DNA from: Herbaspirillum sp. ST 5-3
GTDB lineage: Bacteria > Pseudomonadota > Gammaproteobacteria > Burkholderiales > Burkholderiaceae_D
Direction: 5' to 3'
Assembly: GCF_004804275.1 (NCBI RefSeq)
Contig: NZ_STGI01000005.1
Coordinates: 62,001-126,000 of the forward strand
DNA: 64,000 nt
In this document: positions 49,067 through 59,027 of the stretch, piece after piece
Numbering within the stretch: position 1 is the first letter of the stretch
How the letters are laid out: every line of letters begins with the position of its first letter
Position numbers and translations under genes: made by a program
The notes under the pieces: model-generated
The model's input: only the letters and a program-made list of their open reading frames with translations
What the model was told of the DNA's origin: nothing
The model's database searches: none

Positions 49067-50341
49067 ATGAAAATTCTGGTAGTCGGCTCAGGCGGCCGCG
49101 AACATGCCCTGGCTTGGAAGCTTGCGCAATCCGAGCGGATCCAAATGGTTTATGTTGCACCGGGCAACGGCGGAACCGCGCTCGACGCACGCCTGGAGAA
49201 CGTCGACATCACCGATCCGGTATGGCTCGCGCAATTCGCGATCAAGGAACATGTCGCGCTGACCGTCGTCGGTCCGGAAGTTCCGCTGGCGGCCGGCATC
49301 GTCAACATCTTCCGCGAACAGGGTCTGAAGATTTTCGGACCGACCAGGGAAGCCGCGCAACTCGAAAGCTCGAAGGACTTCGCCAAGGCCTTCATGAAGC
49401 GCCATCGCATTCCGACCGCCGATTACCAGACCTTCTCCGATGCCCAGGCTGCACGCAAGTACATCAACCAGAAAGGCGCGCCGATCGTGATCAAGGCCGA
49501 CGGACTGGCCGCCGGCAAGGGCGTCGTGGTGGCGATGACGATCGAGGAAGCGCATGCGGCCGTCGACATGATGCTGTCGGATAACAAGCTCGGCGACGCC
49601 GGCGCGCGCGTCGTGATCGAGGAATTCCTCGCCGGCGAGGAAGCCAGTTTCATCGTGATGGTGGACGGCAAGCATGTGCTGCCGCTGGCCACCAGCCAGG
49701 ACCACAAGCGTTTGAAGGATGGCGACGAAGGCCCGAACACCGGCGGCATGGGCGCCTATTCGCCCGCTCCTATCGTCACACCGTCGCTGCATGCGCGCAT
49801 CCTGCGCGAAATCATCAACCCGACTGTGCTCGGCATGATGAAGGACGGCATTCCGTTTACCGGCTTCCTGTATGCCGGCGTCATGATCGACGCCAAGGGC
49901 AATCCGAAGACATTGGAATTCAACTGCCGCATGGGCGACCCTGAAACGCAGCCGATCATGGCGCGTCTCAAGACCGATCTGGTCGGCGTCATGGAACATG
50001 CGGTCAACGGCACGCTCGACCAGGTCGAACTGGAATGGGACCGCCGCACCGCACTGGGCGTCGTGATGGCCGCCGCCGGCTATCCGGAGGCGCCGCGCAA
50101 GGGCGACGTGATTACCGGCATCCCCGAGGAATCGTCCAACTGCATCACTTTCCACGCAGGAACTAACACGGTCGGCGGCAAGCTGGTCACCTCCGGCGGA
50201 CGCGTGCTGTGCGTGGTCGGCTTGGGCGACAGCGTCCGTATTGCCCAGAAGAATGCCTATGACGTGGTCGACAACATCCACTTCGATGGCGCGCAATTCC
50301 GCCGTGACATCGGGTGGCGGGCATTGAAGCGGCATAGCTAG
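49067..50341 (+). CDS. purD: phosphoribosylamine-glycine ligase
   Basis: 424 residues of the ATP-grasp family: [62 protein letters not shown] and [13 protein letters not shown]. Second step of purine synthesis (GAR formation) in the cytoplasm. ATG 49067 begins the conserved KILVVGSGG; an in-frame TTG nine bases earlier is less likely. Confidence 0.95.
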   Translation: MKILVVGSGGREHALAWKLAQSERIQMVYVAPGNGGTALDARLENVDITDPVWLAQFAIKEHVALTVVGPEVPLAAGIVNIFREQGLKIFGPTREAAQLESSKDFAKAFMKRHRIPTADYQTFSDAQAARKYINQKGAPIVIKADGLAAGKGVVVAMTIEEAHAAVDMMLSDNKLGDAGARVVIEEFLAGEEASFIVMVDGKHVLPLATSQDHKRLKDGDEGPNTGGMGAYSPAPIVTPSLHARILREIINPTVLGMMKDGIPFTGFLYAGVMIDAKGNPKTLEFNCRMGDPETQPIMARLKTDLVGVMEHAVNGTLDQVELEWDRRTALGVVMAAAGYPEAPRKGDVITGIPEESSNCITFHAGTNTVGGKLVTSGGRVLCVVGLGDSVRIAQKNAYDVVDNIHFDGAQFRRDIGWRALKRHS

Positions 50342-50502
50342 TTCTCACCCCGTCATCATCCTTGTTGCCCTCCCTTCCTGCCTGTGCAGCGAAGGGAGCA
50401 GCGGGTTGCCCAGCGTCAGTTGCGTCAATTTGCAATAAAATTCGTGCAAATCCGCGCTGCATTCGTGCACCAATTACCGATCAGCACTCATCGACTACAC
50501 CC

Positions 50503-51420
50503 GTGACTATCTCGCCCGACACCGTCAGAACCTACCTCCTCGACCTGCAACTGCGCATCGTCGCCGCGCTCGAACAGGTGGACGGCAAGCAGTTCATTAC
50601 CGACCAATGGGAACGACCGCATGGCGCAGGCCCGATTGCCGGCGGCGGCATTTCGCGCATTCTCGAAGAAGGCAATGTGCTGGAGCGCGGCGGCATCGGC
50701 TTTTCGCATGTGAGCGGGACCAGCCTGCCGCCGACGGCGGCGGCCAACCGTCCCGAGATTGCCGGCCGCAGCTGGGAAGCGATGGGCGTGTCGCTGGTGA
50801 TGCATCCCCGCAATCCCTACGCCCCGACCTCGCACATGAACGTGCGTTTTTTCACCGCGACCAAGGAAGGCGAAGAGCCGGTCTGGTGGTTCGGCGGCGG
50901 CATGGACCTGACGCCCTACTACGGCTTTGAAGAGGACGTGAAGCACTTCCACCAGGCTTGCCGCGATGCGCTCGCGCCCTTTGGCAGCGACCTGCATCCG
51001 CGCTTCAAGAAATGGTGCGATGAATACTTCTACCTGAAGCATCGCAAGGAGCCGCGCGGGGTAGGCGGCATTTTCTTCGACGACTTCCACGAACTCGGTT
51101 TCGAGCAAAGCTTCGCCATGATCAAGAGCGTTGGCGACCATTTCATCGATGCCTATGTGCCGCTGCTGCAGCGTCGCAAGGACATGCCCTATGGCGAGCG
51201 CGAGCGCGATTTCCAGGCATATCGCCGCGGACGCTATGTCGAATTCAATCTCGTGTTCGATCGTGGTACCCTGTTCGGCTTGCAATCCGGCGGCCGCACC
51301 GAATCGATCCTGATGTCGATGCCGCCGGTGGTCAAATGGCGTTACGACTGGGCACCCGAGCCGGGCACGCCGGAAGCGAAGCTGTATACTGACTTCTTGC
51401 CGCTGCGGGAATGGGTGTGA
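50503..51420 (+). CDS. hemF: oxygen-dependent coproporphyrinogen III oxidase
   Basis: 305 residues. [68 protein letters not shown] and [28 protein letters not shown] are diagnostic. It decarboxylates coproporphyrinogen III in heme synthesis and needs oxygen. GTG 50503 gives the usual length; the open frame upstream has no family similarity. Its last ten bases overlap nadD. Confidence 0.94.
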   Translation: MTISPDTVRTYLLDLQLRIVAALEQVDGKQFITDQWERPHGAGPIAGGGISRILEEGNVLERGGIGFSHVSGTSLPPTAAANRPEIAGRSWEAMGVSLVMHPRNPYAPTSHMNVRFFTATKEGEEPVWWFGGGMDLTPYYGFEEDVKHFHQACRDALAPFGSDLHPRFKKWCDEYFYLKHRKEPRGVGGIFFDDFHELGFEQSFAMIKSVGDHFIDAYVPLLQRRKDMPYGERERDFQAYRRGRYVEFNLVFDRGTLFGLQSGGRTESILMSMPPVVKWRYDWAPEPGTPEAKLYTDFLPLREWV

Positions 51421-52067
51421 CGGGGCGCTGCATCGCCTTGCTGGGAGGCAGTTTCGACCCGGTGCACAACGGCCACGTCGCGCTCGGCAAGTATTTCGCC
51501 ACCTTGCTGACGCCGGATGAGCTGCGTGTCATCCCCGCCGGAAAACCGTGGCAAAAGGATGGTCTGCACGCTTCTCCCGAACACCGTGTCGCGATGGTCA
51601 AGCTGGCCTTCGACCGCCTGCCGGTGCCGGTTGTGGTGGATCCGCTGGAAATCCTGCGCGGCAGTCCGACCTATACCATCGATACCCTGCGTGCGGTGCG
51701 CGAGGAACTCGGGCCCGAGGTTTCGCTCGCGTTCCTGATTGGCGCCGACCAGTTGCAACAGCTGCATACCTGGAAAGAGTGGCGGCAACTGTTTGATTAC
51801 GCGCATATCTGCGCCGCTTCCCGGCCCGGCTTTGCCATGGATTCCGCCCATGTCCCTGCGGAAGTCAGCCGGGAATTCGCCCGGCGCGACGCAACACCGC
51901 AACAAATCCGCGAAACATCGCATGGATTGACCACTATCGCGACCAATCTGGCCGTCGATATTTCCGCAACCCATATCCGGGCAGCACTGGAACGGGGCGA
52001 GCGGGCCGACGCGCTGATCCCGCCCGGGGTGCTAGACTATATAAAACAACACCACCTTTATACCTAA
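51411..52067 (+). CDS. nadD: nicotinate-nucleotide adenylyltransferase
   Basis: 218 residues. [15 protein letters not shown] holds the (T/H)xGH site, ending with SATHIRAAL (SxxxxR-type). It makes nicotinate adenine dinucleotide from NaMN and ATP, the step after the pncB product in this window. It overlaps hemF by ten bases, and its stop shares one base with rsfS (TAATG). Confidence 0.94.
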   Translation: MGVTGRCIALLGGSFDPVHNGHVALGKYFATLLTPDELRVIPAGKPWQKDGLHASPEHRVAMVKLAFDRLPVPVVVDPLEILRGSPTYTIDTLRAVREELGPEVSLAFLIGADQLQQLHTWKEWRQLFDYAHICAASRPGFAMDSAHVPAEVSREFARRDATPQQIRETSHGLTTIATNLAVDISATHIRAALERGERADALIPPGVLDYIKQHHLYT

Positions 52068-52702
52068 TGGACATCAAAAAACTGCAAGCCATCGTCATCG
52101 ACGCCCTGGAAGACGTCAAGGCCCAAGACATCCGCGCCTACGACACCGTACACCTGACCAGCATGTTCGACCGCCTTGCGATCGCTTCCGGCACCTCCAA
52201 CCGCCAGACCAAGGCACTGGCCGCGTCAGTGCGCGACAAGGTCAAGGAGCATGGCGGCAACGTCGTCAGCATCGAAGGCGAAGAAACCGGCGAGTGGGTA
52301 CTGGTCGATCTGGGCGACATGGTGGTGCACATCATGCAACCGGCGATCCGAGACTACTACCGCCTGGAAGAGATCTGGGGCGACAAGGAAATCAAGCTCG
52401 GCGCCGCCAAGCGCATTTCCAAGCGCACCGCTTCCGAAGAGACGGAAGAAGCACCGAAGAAGCGTTCCCGCCATCTCGCCGCAAGCCAGACCACGGTCGA
52501 CGACGAGCCGAAGAAGCCGGCGCGCAAGACCGCGGCAAAGACGGCGACCAAGCCGGCAACGAAAACAACGGCCGCCAAGTCGCCCGCCAGGAAAACCGCG
52601 AAGACTCCCGTCGGCAAGACCGTGAAGGTTGCCGCCGCCAAGACCGCCGCGCCGAGAAAGACGGCGACCAAGCGCGCCAGCACCAAAAAAGCTGCCGAAT
52701 AA
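52067..52702 (+). CDS. rsfS: ribosomal silencing factor RsfS with Lys/Ala-rich tail
   Basis: 211 residues. The RsfS core (residues 1-115: KKLQAIVIDALEDVKAQDIRAYD, DRLAIASGTSNRQTKALA, WVLVDLGDMVVHIM, YYRLEEIWGD) binds L14 and blocks subunit joining. Residues from about 120 to 211 form an unfolded tail of K-A-T-P repeats (KKPARKTAAKTATKPATKTT) like histone H1-type tails. The family is usually about 105-130 residues, so the tail is an extension, likely to bind RNA or DNA. Confidence 0.93.
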   Translation: MDIKKLQAIVIDALEDVKAQDIRAYDTVHLTSMFDRLAIASGTSNRQTKALAASVRDKVKEHGGNVVSIEGEETGEWVLVDLGDMVVHIMQPAIRDYYRLEEIWGDKEIKLGAAKRISKRTASEETEEAPKKRSRHLAASQTTVDDEPKKPARKTAAKTATKPATKTTAAKSPARKTAKTPVGKTVKVAAAKTAAPRKTATKRASTKKAAE

Positions 52703-52720
52703 GCACGGCGGGCGGCCTCC

Positions 52721-53191
52721 ATGCAGCTCGTTATCGCGGCGGTCGGCCACAAGATGCCTGCCTGGATCGAGGATGGATTCGGCGAATATGCCAAGCGCAT
52801 GCCGCCGGAATGCCGTCTCCAGCTCAAGGAGATCAAACCGGTCGAGCGCTCCGGCAGCCGGACCGCCGAAACCGTGATGGCGCAGGAGCGCGCAAAGATC
52901 GAAGCCGCCATTCCGAAAGGTTCGCGCGTCATTGCACTGGACGAGCGAGGCAAGGATCTGACGACCATGCAACTTTCGCAACTTCTGACGCAGTGGCAAC
53001 AAGACGGGCGTGATGTTACATTCGTGATAGGCGGCGCGGATGGGCTGGATGCCGGATTCAAGGCGTCCGCCGATATGCTGGTCCGGATATCCAGCCTGAC
53101 CCTGCCGCATGGAATGGTGCGCGTCCTGCTCGCGGAGCAGTTGTACCGCGCCTGGTCAATTACCCAGAATCACCCGTACCACCGCGTTTAA
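52721..53191 (+). CDS. rlmH: 23S rRNA pseudouridine1915 N3-methyltransferase
   Basis: 156 residues, SPOUT fold: [42 protein letters not shown] and the knot end [28 protein letters not shown]. Modifies the 70S ribosome; typical neighbour of rsfS. Confidence 0.96.
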   Translation: MQLVIAAVGHKMPAWIEDGFGEYAKRMPPECRLQLKEIKPVERSGSRTAETVMAQERAKIEAAIPKGSRVIALDERGKDLTTMQLSQLLTQWQQDGRDVTFVIGGADGLDAGFKASADMLVRISSLTLPHGMVRVLLAEQLYRAWSITQNHPYHRV

Positions 53192-53205
53192 ACTCGCAAG
53201 GCTTC

Positions 53206-53826
53206 ATGAAATCGGCAAACCAAAAGATTTACCTCGCGTCCAAGAGCCCTCGCCGCCGCGAGCTGCTGCGCCAGATCGGCGTCGACTTCGAACTGCTGTT
53301 GCTGCGCGATCAGGCGCCGCGCGGGCCGGAGGTCAGTGAAGAGGTCTTGCCGAACGAACAGGCGGACGCCTATGTGACACGCGTGACGCGCGAAAAGGTC
53401 GAGCATGCGGCGAAAGTCATGCTGATGCGCCGTCTCCCGCTGCGTCCTATCCTGTCCGCCGACACCACCGTGGTCATCGACGGCCGCATTCTCGGCAAAC
53501 CCGCCAACGAGAACGAGGCGATGGACATGCTGCGCCTGCTGTCCGGCCGCACGCACCAGGTGATGACCAGCGTGGCGCTGCACAAGGACGAGAACATTAC
53601 CCAGATCACCCAGATTTCAGACGTCACCCTGGCAACGCTGACCGAGGACATGATGCGCGCCTACTGCGCGACGTCCGAGCCTTACGACAAGGCCGGCGGC
53701 TACGGCATCCAGGGGTTTGCAGCGGTATTCGTGCAACGCATTGCCGGCAGCTACACCGGCATCATGGGCCTGCCGCTGCATGAAACCGCAGAATTACTCA
53801 ATCAGGCCGGTATCCCCGTTTTATGA
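53206..53826 (+). CDS. maf: Maf-family nucleotide pyrophosphatase
   Basis: 206 residues. LASKSPRRRELLRQIG is the Maf loop, with ILSADTTVVIDG and SEPYDKAGGYGIQGFAAVFV. It hydrolyses non-canonical or (d)TTP/UTP-type nucleotides. Its stop and the rng start share ATGA. Confidence 0.95.
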   Translation: MKSANQKIYLASKSPRRRELLRQIGVDFELLLLRDQAPRGPEVSEEVLPNEQADAYVTRVTREKVEHAAKVMLMRRLPLRPILSADTTVVIDGRILGKPANENEAMDMLRLLSGRTHQVMTSVALHKDENITQITQISDVTLATLTEDMMRAYCATSEPYDKAGGYGIQGFAAVFVQRIAGSYTGIMGLPLHETAELLNQAGIPVL

Positions 53827-55286
53827 GCGAAGACATCCTCATCAATATCACCCCGCAGGAAACGCGGGTTGCATTGATACTCCAGGGCGCAGTACAGGAA
53901 CTCCATATCGAACGCACGCTGTCGCGCGGCATGGCAGGCAACGTGTATCTTGGCAAAGTGGTGCGCGTGCTGCCCGGCATGCAATCCGCCTTCATCGACA
54001 TCGGGCTGGAGCGTGCCGCCTTCCTGCACGTGGCCGATATCTGGGAAGCGCGTCCGCACGACAATCCGAACGCGACGCAGACGCCGATCGAAAAGCTGCT
54101 GTACGACGGCCAGTCGGTCATGGTACAGGTCATCAAGGATCCGATCGGCACCAAGGGCGCGCGCCTGTCGACGCAAATCTCGATTGCGGGCCGCATGCTG
54201 GTCTATCTGCCGCAGGATTCTCACATCGGCATCTCGCAGCGCATCGAAAACGAAAGCGATCGCGAGCTGCTGAAGAGCCGCGTGCAGAAGCTGCTGCCGC
54301 CCGAAGAGAAAGGCGGCTTCATCATCCGCACCATGGCGGAAGACGCGTCCGAGGCCGACCTGCAGATGGACATCGACTACCTGCGCAAGACCTGGTCCAC
54401 CATCACGCAGCAAGCCAAGACCAATCCGGCACCGACGCTGCTGTACCAGGATCTGAATCTGGCGCAGCGCGTGTTGCGGGATTTCGTGAACGATGAAACC
54501 TCGACCATCCAGATCGACTCGCGCGAGAATTTCCAGAAGCTGCAGCAGTTCGGCACCACCTATACGCCTTCGGTCCTGTCGAAGCTGGTGCACTACACCG
54601 GCGAGCGGCCCTTGTTCGATCTGTACGGCGTCGAAGAGGAAATCCAGCGCGCGCTGGGCCGGCGCGTGGACCTGAAGTCGGGCGGCTACCTGATCATCGA
54701 CCAGACCGAGGCAATGACCACGATCGACGTCAATACCGGCAGCTATGTCACCGGTCGCAATTTCGACGACACGATCTTCAAGACCAATCTGGAAGCGGCG
54801 CATGCCATCGCGCGCCAGCTGCGGCTGCGCAATCTGGGCGGCATCATCATCCTCGACTTCATCGACATGGAAAATGTCGAGCATCGCAACGCGGTGCTCA
54901 GCGAGCTGAACAAGGCCTTGTCGCGCGACCGCACCAAGGTATCGGTGTCCGGGTTCTCGCAACTCGGCCTGGTCGAGATGACGCGCAAGCGAACGCGCGA
55001 ATCGCTGGCCCACATCCTGTGCGAAGTCTGCCCGGCCTGCGGCGGCAAGGGCCAGGTAAAAACCGCGCGCACCATTTGCTACGAAATCCTGCGCGAGCTG
55101 CTGCGCGAGGCCAAGCAGTTCAACCCGCGCGAATTCCGCATCCTTGCTTCGCAGGTCGTGGTCGACATGTTCCTCGAAGAAGAATCGCAGCATCTGGCAA
55201 TGCTGGGCGACTTCATCGGCAAGCCGATCTCGCTGCAGGTCGAGACGATCTACCATCAAGAGCAGTACGACATCATCCTGATGTAG
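53823..55286 (+). CDS. rng: ribonuclease G
   Basis: 487 residues. N-terminal S1 domain (GNVYLGKVVRVLPGMQSAFIDIGLERAAFLHVAD), the catalytic region with TIDVNTGSYVTG and GGIIILDFIDM (Mg-binding Asp), and the zinc link CEVCPACGGKG. Endonuclease in 16S rRNA 5' maturation and mRNA decay. It overlaps maf by four bases. It is the last gene of the conserved block; the accessory island begins just after. Confidence 0.96.
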   Translation: MSEDILINITPQETRVALILQGAVQELHIERTLSRGMAGNVYLGKVVRVLPGMQSAFIDIGLERAAFLHVADIWEARPHDNPNATQTPIEKLLYDGQSVMVQVIKDPIGTKGARLSTQISIAGRMLVYLPQDSHIGISQRIENESDRELLKSRVQKLLPPEEKGGFIIRTMAEDASEADLQMDIDYLRKTWSTITQQAKTNPAPTLLYQDLNLAQRVLRDFVNDETSTIQIDSRENFQKLQQFGTTYTPSVLSKLVHYTGERPLFDLYGVEEEIQRALGRRVDLKSGGYLIIDQTEAMTTIDVNTGSYVTGRNFDDTIFKTNLEAAHAIARQLRLRNLGGIIILDFIDMENVEHRNAVLSELNKALSRDRTKVSVSGFSQLGLVEMTRKRTRESLAHILCEVCPACGGKGQVKTARTICYEILRELLREAKQFNPREFRILASQVVVDMFLEEESQHLAMLGDFIGKPISLQVETIYHQEQYDIILM

Positions 55287-55411
55287 GCCGGCTGCCACCA
55301 GCGGCGCGCCGGCAATACAGTTGCTCGCAAACGTCGCTGGTGGTCGCTGCTGGTCATCGGCGGTTGTTCACGACCGATCGATGAGGCTATCGATACGTTC
55401 GTTCCGCCAGG

Positions 55412-56599
55412 CTACGGGCGGCGATAATAATCACATGCGTCACCATTCGGTGATCCAGTCCCTTCGACGTAGTTTTCTCCCAGCCAGGCCATGACATTTT
55501 TCGCATACTGGATACGTTCTTGCGAATGCGGATCCAGCGGGACTTCATACAGTTTTTCAAAACTGCACACCGCGCCGATGAGCGTCTTTTCCGCTGACAC
55601 TGCCGGCACTACATTGGCGAAGCCCGGATCGAACCCCAGTTCATTACCGAAATGGTTAAAATTAGCGCATTGGCTCGACGAAGGAATCTTCATTTTCGTA
55701 GCCAGATTAATGAGCTTGACCTTCCTGTCCTCCCCCCATTGTGCAATTCCATATCCAGTCCTATCGACGATATCGCCATCCTTGGATGCCTCACCAAGTG
55801 TGCCGGTTTCTTGTTTGATGCCGGAATTCAAGCCACTCTCCAACAAGAGATTTCCGACGACGCCCGCAGCTTGCGCCGATGTGAAATTAAATAGGTGCCG
55901 CAGTTCTTTTACATACGCCACGGCGAGTTGCTGTTTCTGTGCGTCGCTGTTCATGGTCGTTTGTGGATTCCCACTCAGAAACGAATTGCCGTCTCCCGGC
56001 AGGCACGCGGAGTTTATGCTGCCCACTCCTTGCGTCGAATGGGCCGCCGATGTGTCCTGAGTTGTGTTTGCATATTGCGTGGGGGACGTTTGTTTCTGGA
56101 CATCGGTAGTAGTGGTCGTCTGAGGATCCGCAACAAACGAATTGCCTCCTCCCGGACTGCCACCGGGGCAAGTACCACCCGACTTGAATAGAGTTGCGAT
56201 CGTCGGATTCCACCCTGTGCCCGCGTAGTCTGTTTGCGTGACCAGTGCGGTATAGACCTTGCCTTGATAAGACACCACGTCACCGGCTCGATAAGTGCCG
56301 CCTTCGCTCCAGGCCGCACACCCTTCTGTTGATGGCGGCGCTGCAGTGCCGCTGCATTGTCCGCCAGGACGGTAAAGACTCCCGACAGTCGGGTTCCAAC
56401 CCGCTCCCTGATAGGCGGTATGCGAGACAAGTGCCGTATAGGTCTGTCCATTGTAGGTGACAACCTCGCCCGCCTGATATGTGCCACCGTCAGCCCAGGC
56501 GACACACGGTGGCGTTGAAGTGGCGTATGCCGATGCACACGCCAACTGAGCCACTACCAACGCAATGCCCGCCGGGCATATCTCCCTGATCTTATTCAT
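55412..56599 (-). CDS. secreted chitin-binding / phage-tail-lysozyme-like protein (paralogue 1)
   Basis: 395 residues. Sec signal peptide to about Ala26. Two type-3 carbohydrate-binding modules (residues 31-82 and 93-144), each of the pattern W-x-GGTYxAGxVVxYxGxxYTAL ... GWNPT flanked by cysteines. A low-complexity linker contains a damaged copy (about 151-170) of the GDGNSF-xx-PQTT block. The lysozyme-like domain (about 220-395) has catalytic Glu254 in LLLESGLNSG and the TGYGIAQW motif. Predicted to cleave peptidoglycan or chitin-like chains outside the cytoplasm. No hrp box of its own was found; it may be cotranscribed with paralogue 2 upstream. Confidence 0.8.
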   Translation of the reverse strand: MNKIREICPAGIALVVAQLACASAYATSTPPCVAWADGGTYQAGEVVTYNGQTYTALVSHTAYQGAGWNPTVGSLYRPGGQCSGTAAPPSTEGCAAWSEGGTYRAGDVVSYQGKVYTALVTQTDYAGTGWNPTIATLFKSGGTCPGGSPGGGNSFVADPQTTTTTDVQKQTSPTQYANTTQDTSAAHSTQGVGSINSACLPGDGNSFLSGNPQTTMNSDAQKQQLAVAYVKELRHLFNFTSAQAAGVVGNLLLESGLNSGIKQETGTLGEASKDGDIVDRTGYGIAQWGEDRKVKLINLATKMKIPSSSQCANFNHFGNELGFDPGFANVVPAVSAEKTLIGAVCSFEKLYEVPLDPHSQERIQYAKNVMAWLGENYVEGTGSPNGDACDYYRRP

Positions 56600-56634
56600 G
56601 ATGCACCTTCAAAATGCCATCGTTCGCATCACTC

Positions 56635-56666
56635 GTCGCCGGCTATTTGTGCGAATAGCCGGCGAC
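56635..56666 (-). terminator. hairpin between lysozyme paralogues 2 and 1
   Basis: GTCGCCGGCTATT (56635-56647) and AATAGCCGGCGAC (56654-56666) are perfect 13-bp arms, nine bases after the paralogue 2 stop. No T-run, so it may only dampen read-through into paralogue 1. Confidence 0.55.
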
Positions 56667-56674
56667 TTCGAGGC

Positions 56675-58087
56675 TTAGAAAACCACTGCCAATCTGCCGT
56701 TGCAACGCAGGGAGCTGGCATCGTCATAGGTATCAATCTCCGCCGGGTTGCCGCGATGCACATACCCCTCGCCTTTTTTCAGTTTGCTGTACAAATACCC
56801 GGCGGCGGCATTATGCGGCCCGTTAGGACCGCCCATTGCGGAGTTAGGGTTGTTACGATCGTTCGAAAGACGATCCTGGAAGGGGCTCTTGATTCCCCAA
56901 TTTCCGGCCCTGACCTCTGGCGGAGCACCGGCAATGATGTCACCCAGATAGCCGGAATGCTGTCCATCCTCACAGAACATGCGTATATTGGAATTGGCGC
57001 CGTAGATGTAGCTCACGTCGAACCAGGAAGCATGAATTTTCTCCTCGAAAAATGCTTCGCCCTGACTCCATGCGGAGCCGTCGCCTTTCCTGCTCGCGAA
57101 GTTGGGGCCGGTATTCAGGCCGAATGGGATATCGACATAGCCCCCCGCAGCGATCGTAAATATCCCATGCAAAGGCACAGTGGGCTTGACACCCTCTGGC
57201 AAGGCTTGCCCGGCCTGCATAACGATCTCCGTCGTAATCACCTCATTGGTCGTATTGCTGAACCTGACGGTGGTCCAGTTGTTCGCAAAACCATGTGGCG
57301 GCTTCTGATTGCCTGATCCACCGCCAGTATCCACGTACGACTTAGCGACGGTCGAATTAGACGATGTATTCGATCCGTCCGGTTGCGGGCCAGGATAATA
57401 ATCGCACGCGTCACCGCTTGCGGAGCCATGCCCTTCGACATAGCTTTCCCCAAGCCAGCTCATGATGTTTCTCGCCAGCTGGATACGGTTACTGGAATTC
57501 GGATCCTTCGGGATTTGATACAGCTTTTCAAAGCTGCACACCGCACCGATAAGATTCTTTTCGGCATGCACTGCAGGTATCACCTTTGCGAATGTCGGCT
57601 CAAAGATCAGTTCATTACCGAGATGGTTAAAGTTAGCGCATTGGCTCGAGGTCGGAATCTTCAATCCCGCCGCCACTTCAATGAGCTTGAACTTCCTTTC
57701 CATGATCCATTGAGCGACGCCATAGCCCGTCCGGTCGACCGCGTCGCCTTGCTTGACCGCCTCGCCAAGTGAACCAGTGACATTTTTCATTCCGGAATTC
57801 AGACCGCTCTCCCACAGGAGATTTGCGACAACGCCTGCAGCTTGCGTCGAAGTCAAATTAAATATGTGCTGAAACTCTTTTACATAAGCCACGGCGAGTT
57901 GTTGTTTCTGTGCCTCGGTGTTCACGGTCGTTTGAGGGCTCGCACTCAAAAACGAATTGCCGTCTCCGGGCAGACACTGGATCGGTAGCTCCGTGTTCGG
58001 CGTTTGTTGGGCATATGCCGACGTGCACGCCAATTGTGCAACGACCAATGCAATGCCCGTCAGCTGAACTTTCTGAATCCCTTTCAT
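56675..58087 (-). CDS. secreted phage-tail-lysozyme-like protein with novel C-terminal domain (paralogue 2)
   Basis: 470 residues. Sec signal peptide ending near Ala26. Lysozyme-like domain about 40-228, Glu93 in LLWESGLNSG, TGYGVAQW, and the NYVEG-type end with cysteine before YYPGP. A Ser/Asn/Gly linker (229-262) leads to about 205 residues of a different domain (TTVRFSNTTNEVITTEIVMQAG ... ASWFDVSYIYGANSNIRMFCEDG ... DASSLRCNG) that looks beta-rich, vaguely like thaumatin-type sandwiches. A perfect hrp box lies 77 bases upstream. Probably an exported cell-wall-active protein under HrpL-type control. Confidence 0.78.
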   Translation of the reverse strand: MKGIQKVQLTGIALVVAQLACTSAYAQQTPNTELPIQCLPGDGNSFLSASPQTTVNTEAQKQQLAVAYVKEFQHIFNLTSTQAAGVVANLLWESGLNSGMKNVTGSLGEAVKQGDAVDRTGYGVAQWIMERKFKLIEVAAGLKIPTSSQCANFNHLGNELIFEPTFAKVIPAVHAEKNLIGAVCSFEKLYQIPKDPNSSNRIQLARNIMSWLGESYVEGHGSASGDACDYYPGPQPDGSNTSSNSTVAKSYVDTGGGSGNQKPPHGFANNWTTVRFSNTTNEVITTEIVMQAGQALPEGVKPTVPLHGIFTIAAGGYVDIPFGLNTGPNFASRKGDGSAWSQGEAFFEEKIHASWFDVSYIYGANSNIRMFCEDGQHSGYLGDIIAGAPPEVRAGNWGIKSPFQDRLSNDRNNPNSAMGGPNGPHNAAAGYLYSKLKKGEGYVHRGNPAEIDTYDDASSLRCNGRLAVVF

Positions 58088-58163
58088 GGCGTTCCTTCAA
58101 AAATGTCATGTTTCGAATCACTCTCCGCCATCTCGAGATGCCAATCGCTGGCGAGATTGTCGA

Positions 58164-58191
58164 TAAGTGGTATGCCGTCAACCGTGGTTCC
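58164..58191 (-). promoter_or_regulatory. hrp box upstream of lysozyme paralogue 2
   Basis: On the minus strand GGAACC (58191-58186), 15 bases, CCACTTA (58170-58164). This fits the HrpL consensus GGAACC-N15/16-CCACNNA at all fixed positions, 77 bases before the start codon. Confidence 0.75.
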
Positions 58192-58362
58192 GCGAATTTC
58201 TCTCCATCACGCATTGATCCACGCTTCAAGTCCAATGTTAAAGACAGCGATTCCTGTGCAACTCGGCAGGTGTTGATCCAGCGCTTGATATTGGCAGTGA
58301 CCTGATCGTTTTTTTGGACCAGGCTAATTTGGAACAGGGCCGCTTAATAAAGCTGTTTCTGC

Positions 58363-58978
58363 GTTCATGCAGAGCGGTTCTGAGGTTTCGTAATTCAGAC
58401 TTGAATGCGGTCGTAATACTGCCGACAATCCTCGATGAGGACCTCGGTTTCAGACGATTCCTGAACCATTCGATAGCCAGATTTTTGTCGCGAACCTTGC
58501 ACAGGCGGCCGCTTACCGAACCCAACACCTTCCGGTCCAGGAAAAACCCGGATACGACGCGATCCATAGTGCGGATACTGGCGCGATAATCGACGTGGAG
58601 AGTGCTACCCGCGTACTCTTCTGCGGCAGAGTCGGGGGCATACAGCAAGCCGGATCTTGCCACCTGCATGAACGCACCAGCTCGACGTTGAGAGATTTCT
58701 CGCTCAACGCCGTACAGTGTCGTATTTCGTCCAGCCGGTGCACTCACCATTCTTTGCTTGAAATCTCCCCCATCATTTCGACGCCGAGCCCTCGATCTGC
58801 CGGCACCTTCTTGAACCGCCCATCATCGAAGCATTCATACAGCAAGGCCAACTGCGCCATTTCTAGAACAAGACCGAGCTCACTCCATGCTCATGACACA
58901 GCTCCGACATCGGGCACCACCATCCGCTTGTTTCAGGATGTCGATGATCTGGCTTTCTGAGAAACGCGACTACTTCAT
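58363..58978 (-). pseudogene. decayed IS3-family transposase (orfA and orfB remnants)
   Basis: From the would-be ATG at 58978 the minus strand reads MK-stop-SRFSESQIIDILKQADGG, the N-terminus of IS3-type OrfA. After a frameshift come MSELCHEHGVSS and KWRS...MNASMM, also OrfA-like. Further on, EREISQRRAGAFMQVARSG matches the start of OrfB. LIEDCRQYYDR followed in another frame by PHSSLNYETSE matches the C-terminal DDE part. Stops, frameshifts and missing middle sequence show a dead element. It separates lysozyme paralogues 2 and 3. Confidence 0.75.
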
Positions 58979-59027
58979 GTAAAACTTTCTCGTTCTAAAT
59001 TGGAGAAAATCCAACTTTCAACACCGC

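Noticed and set aside
58238-58750. 170-codon minus-strand frame as a gene
   Set aside because: Parts of it match IS3 OrfB only at the start and then leave the frame; better explained as a transposase remnant.
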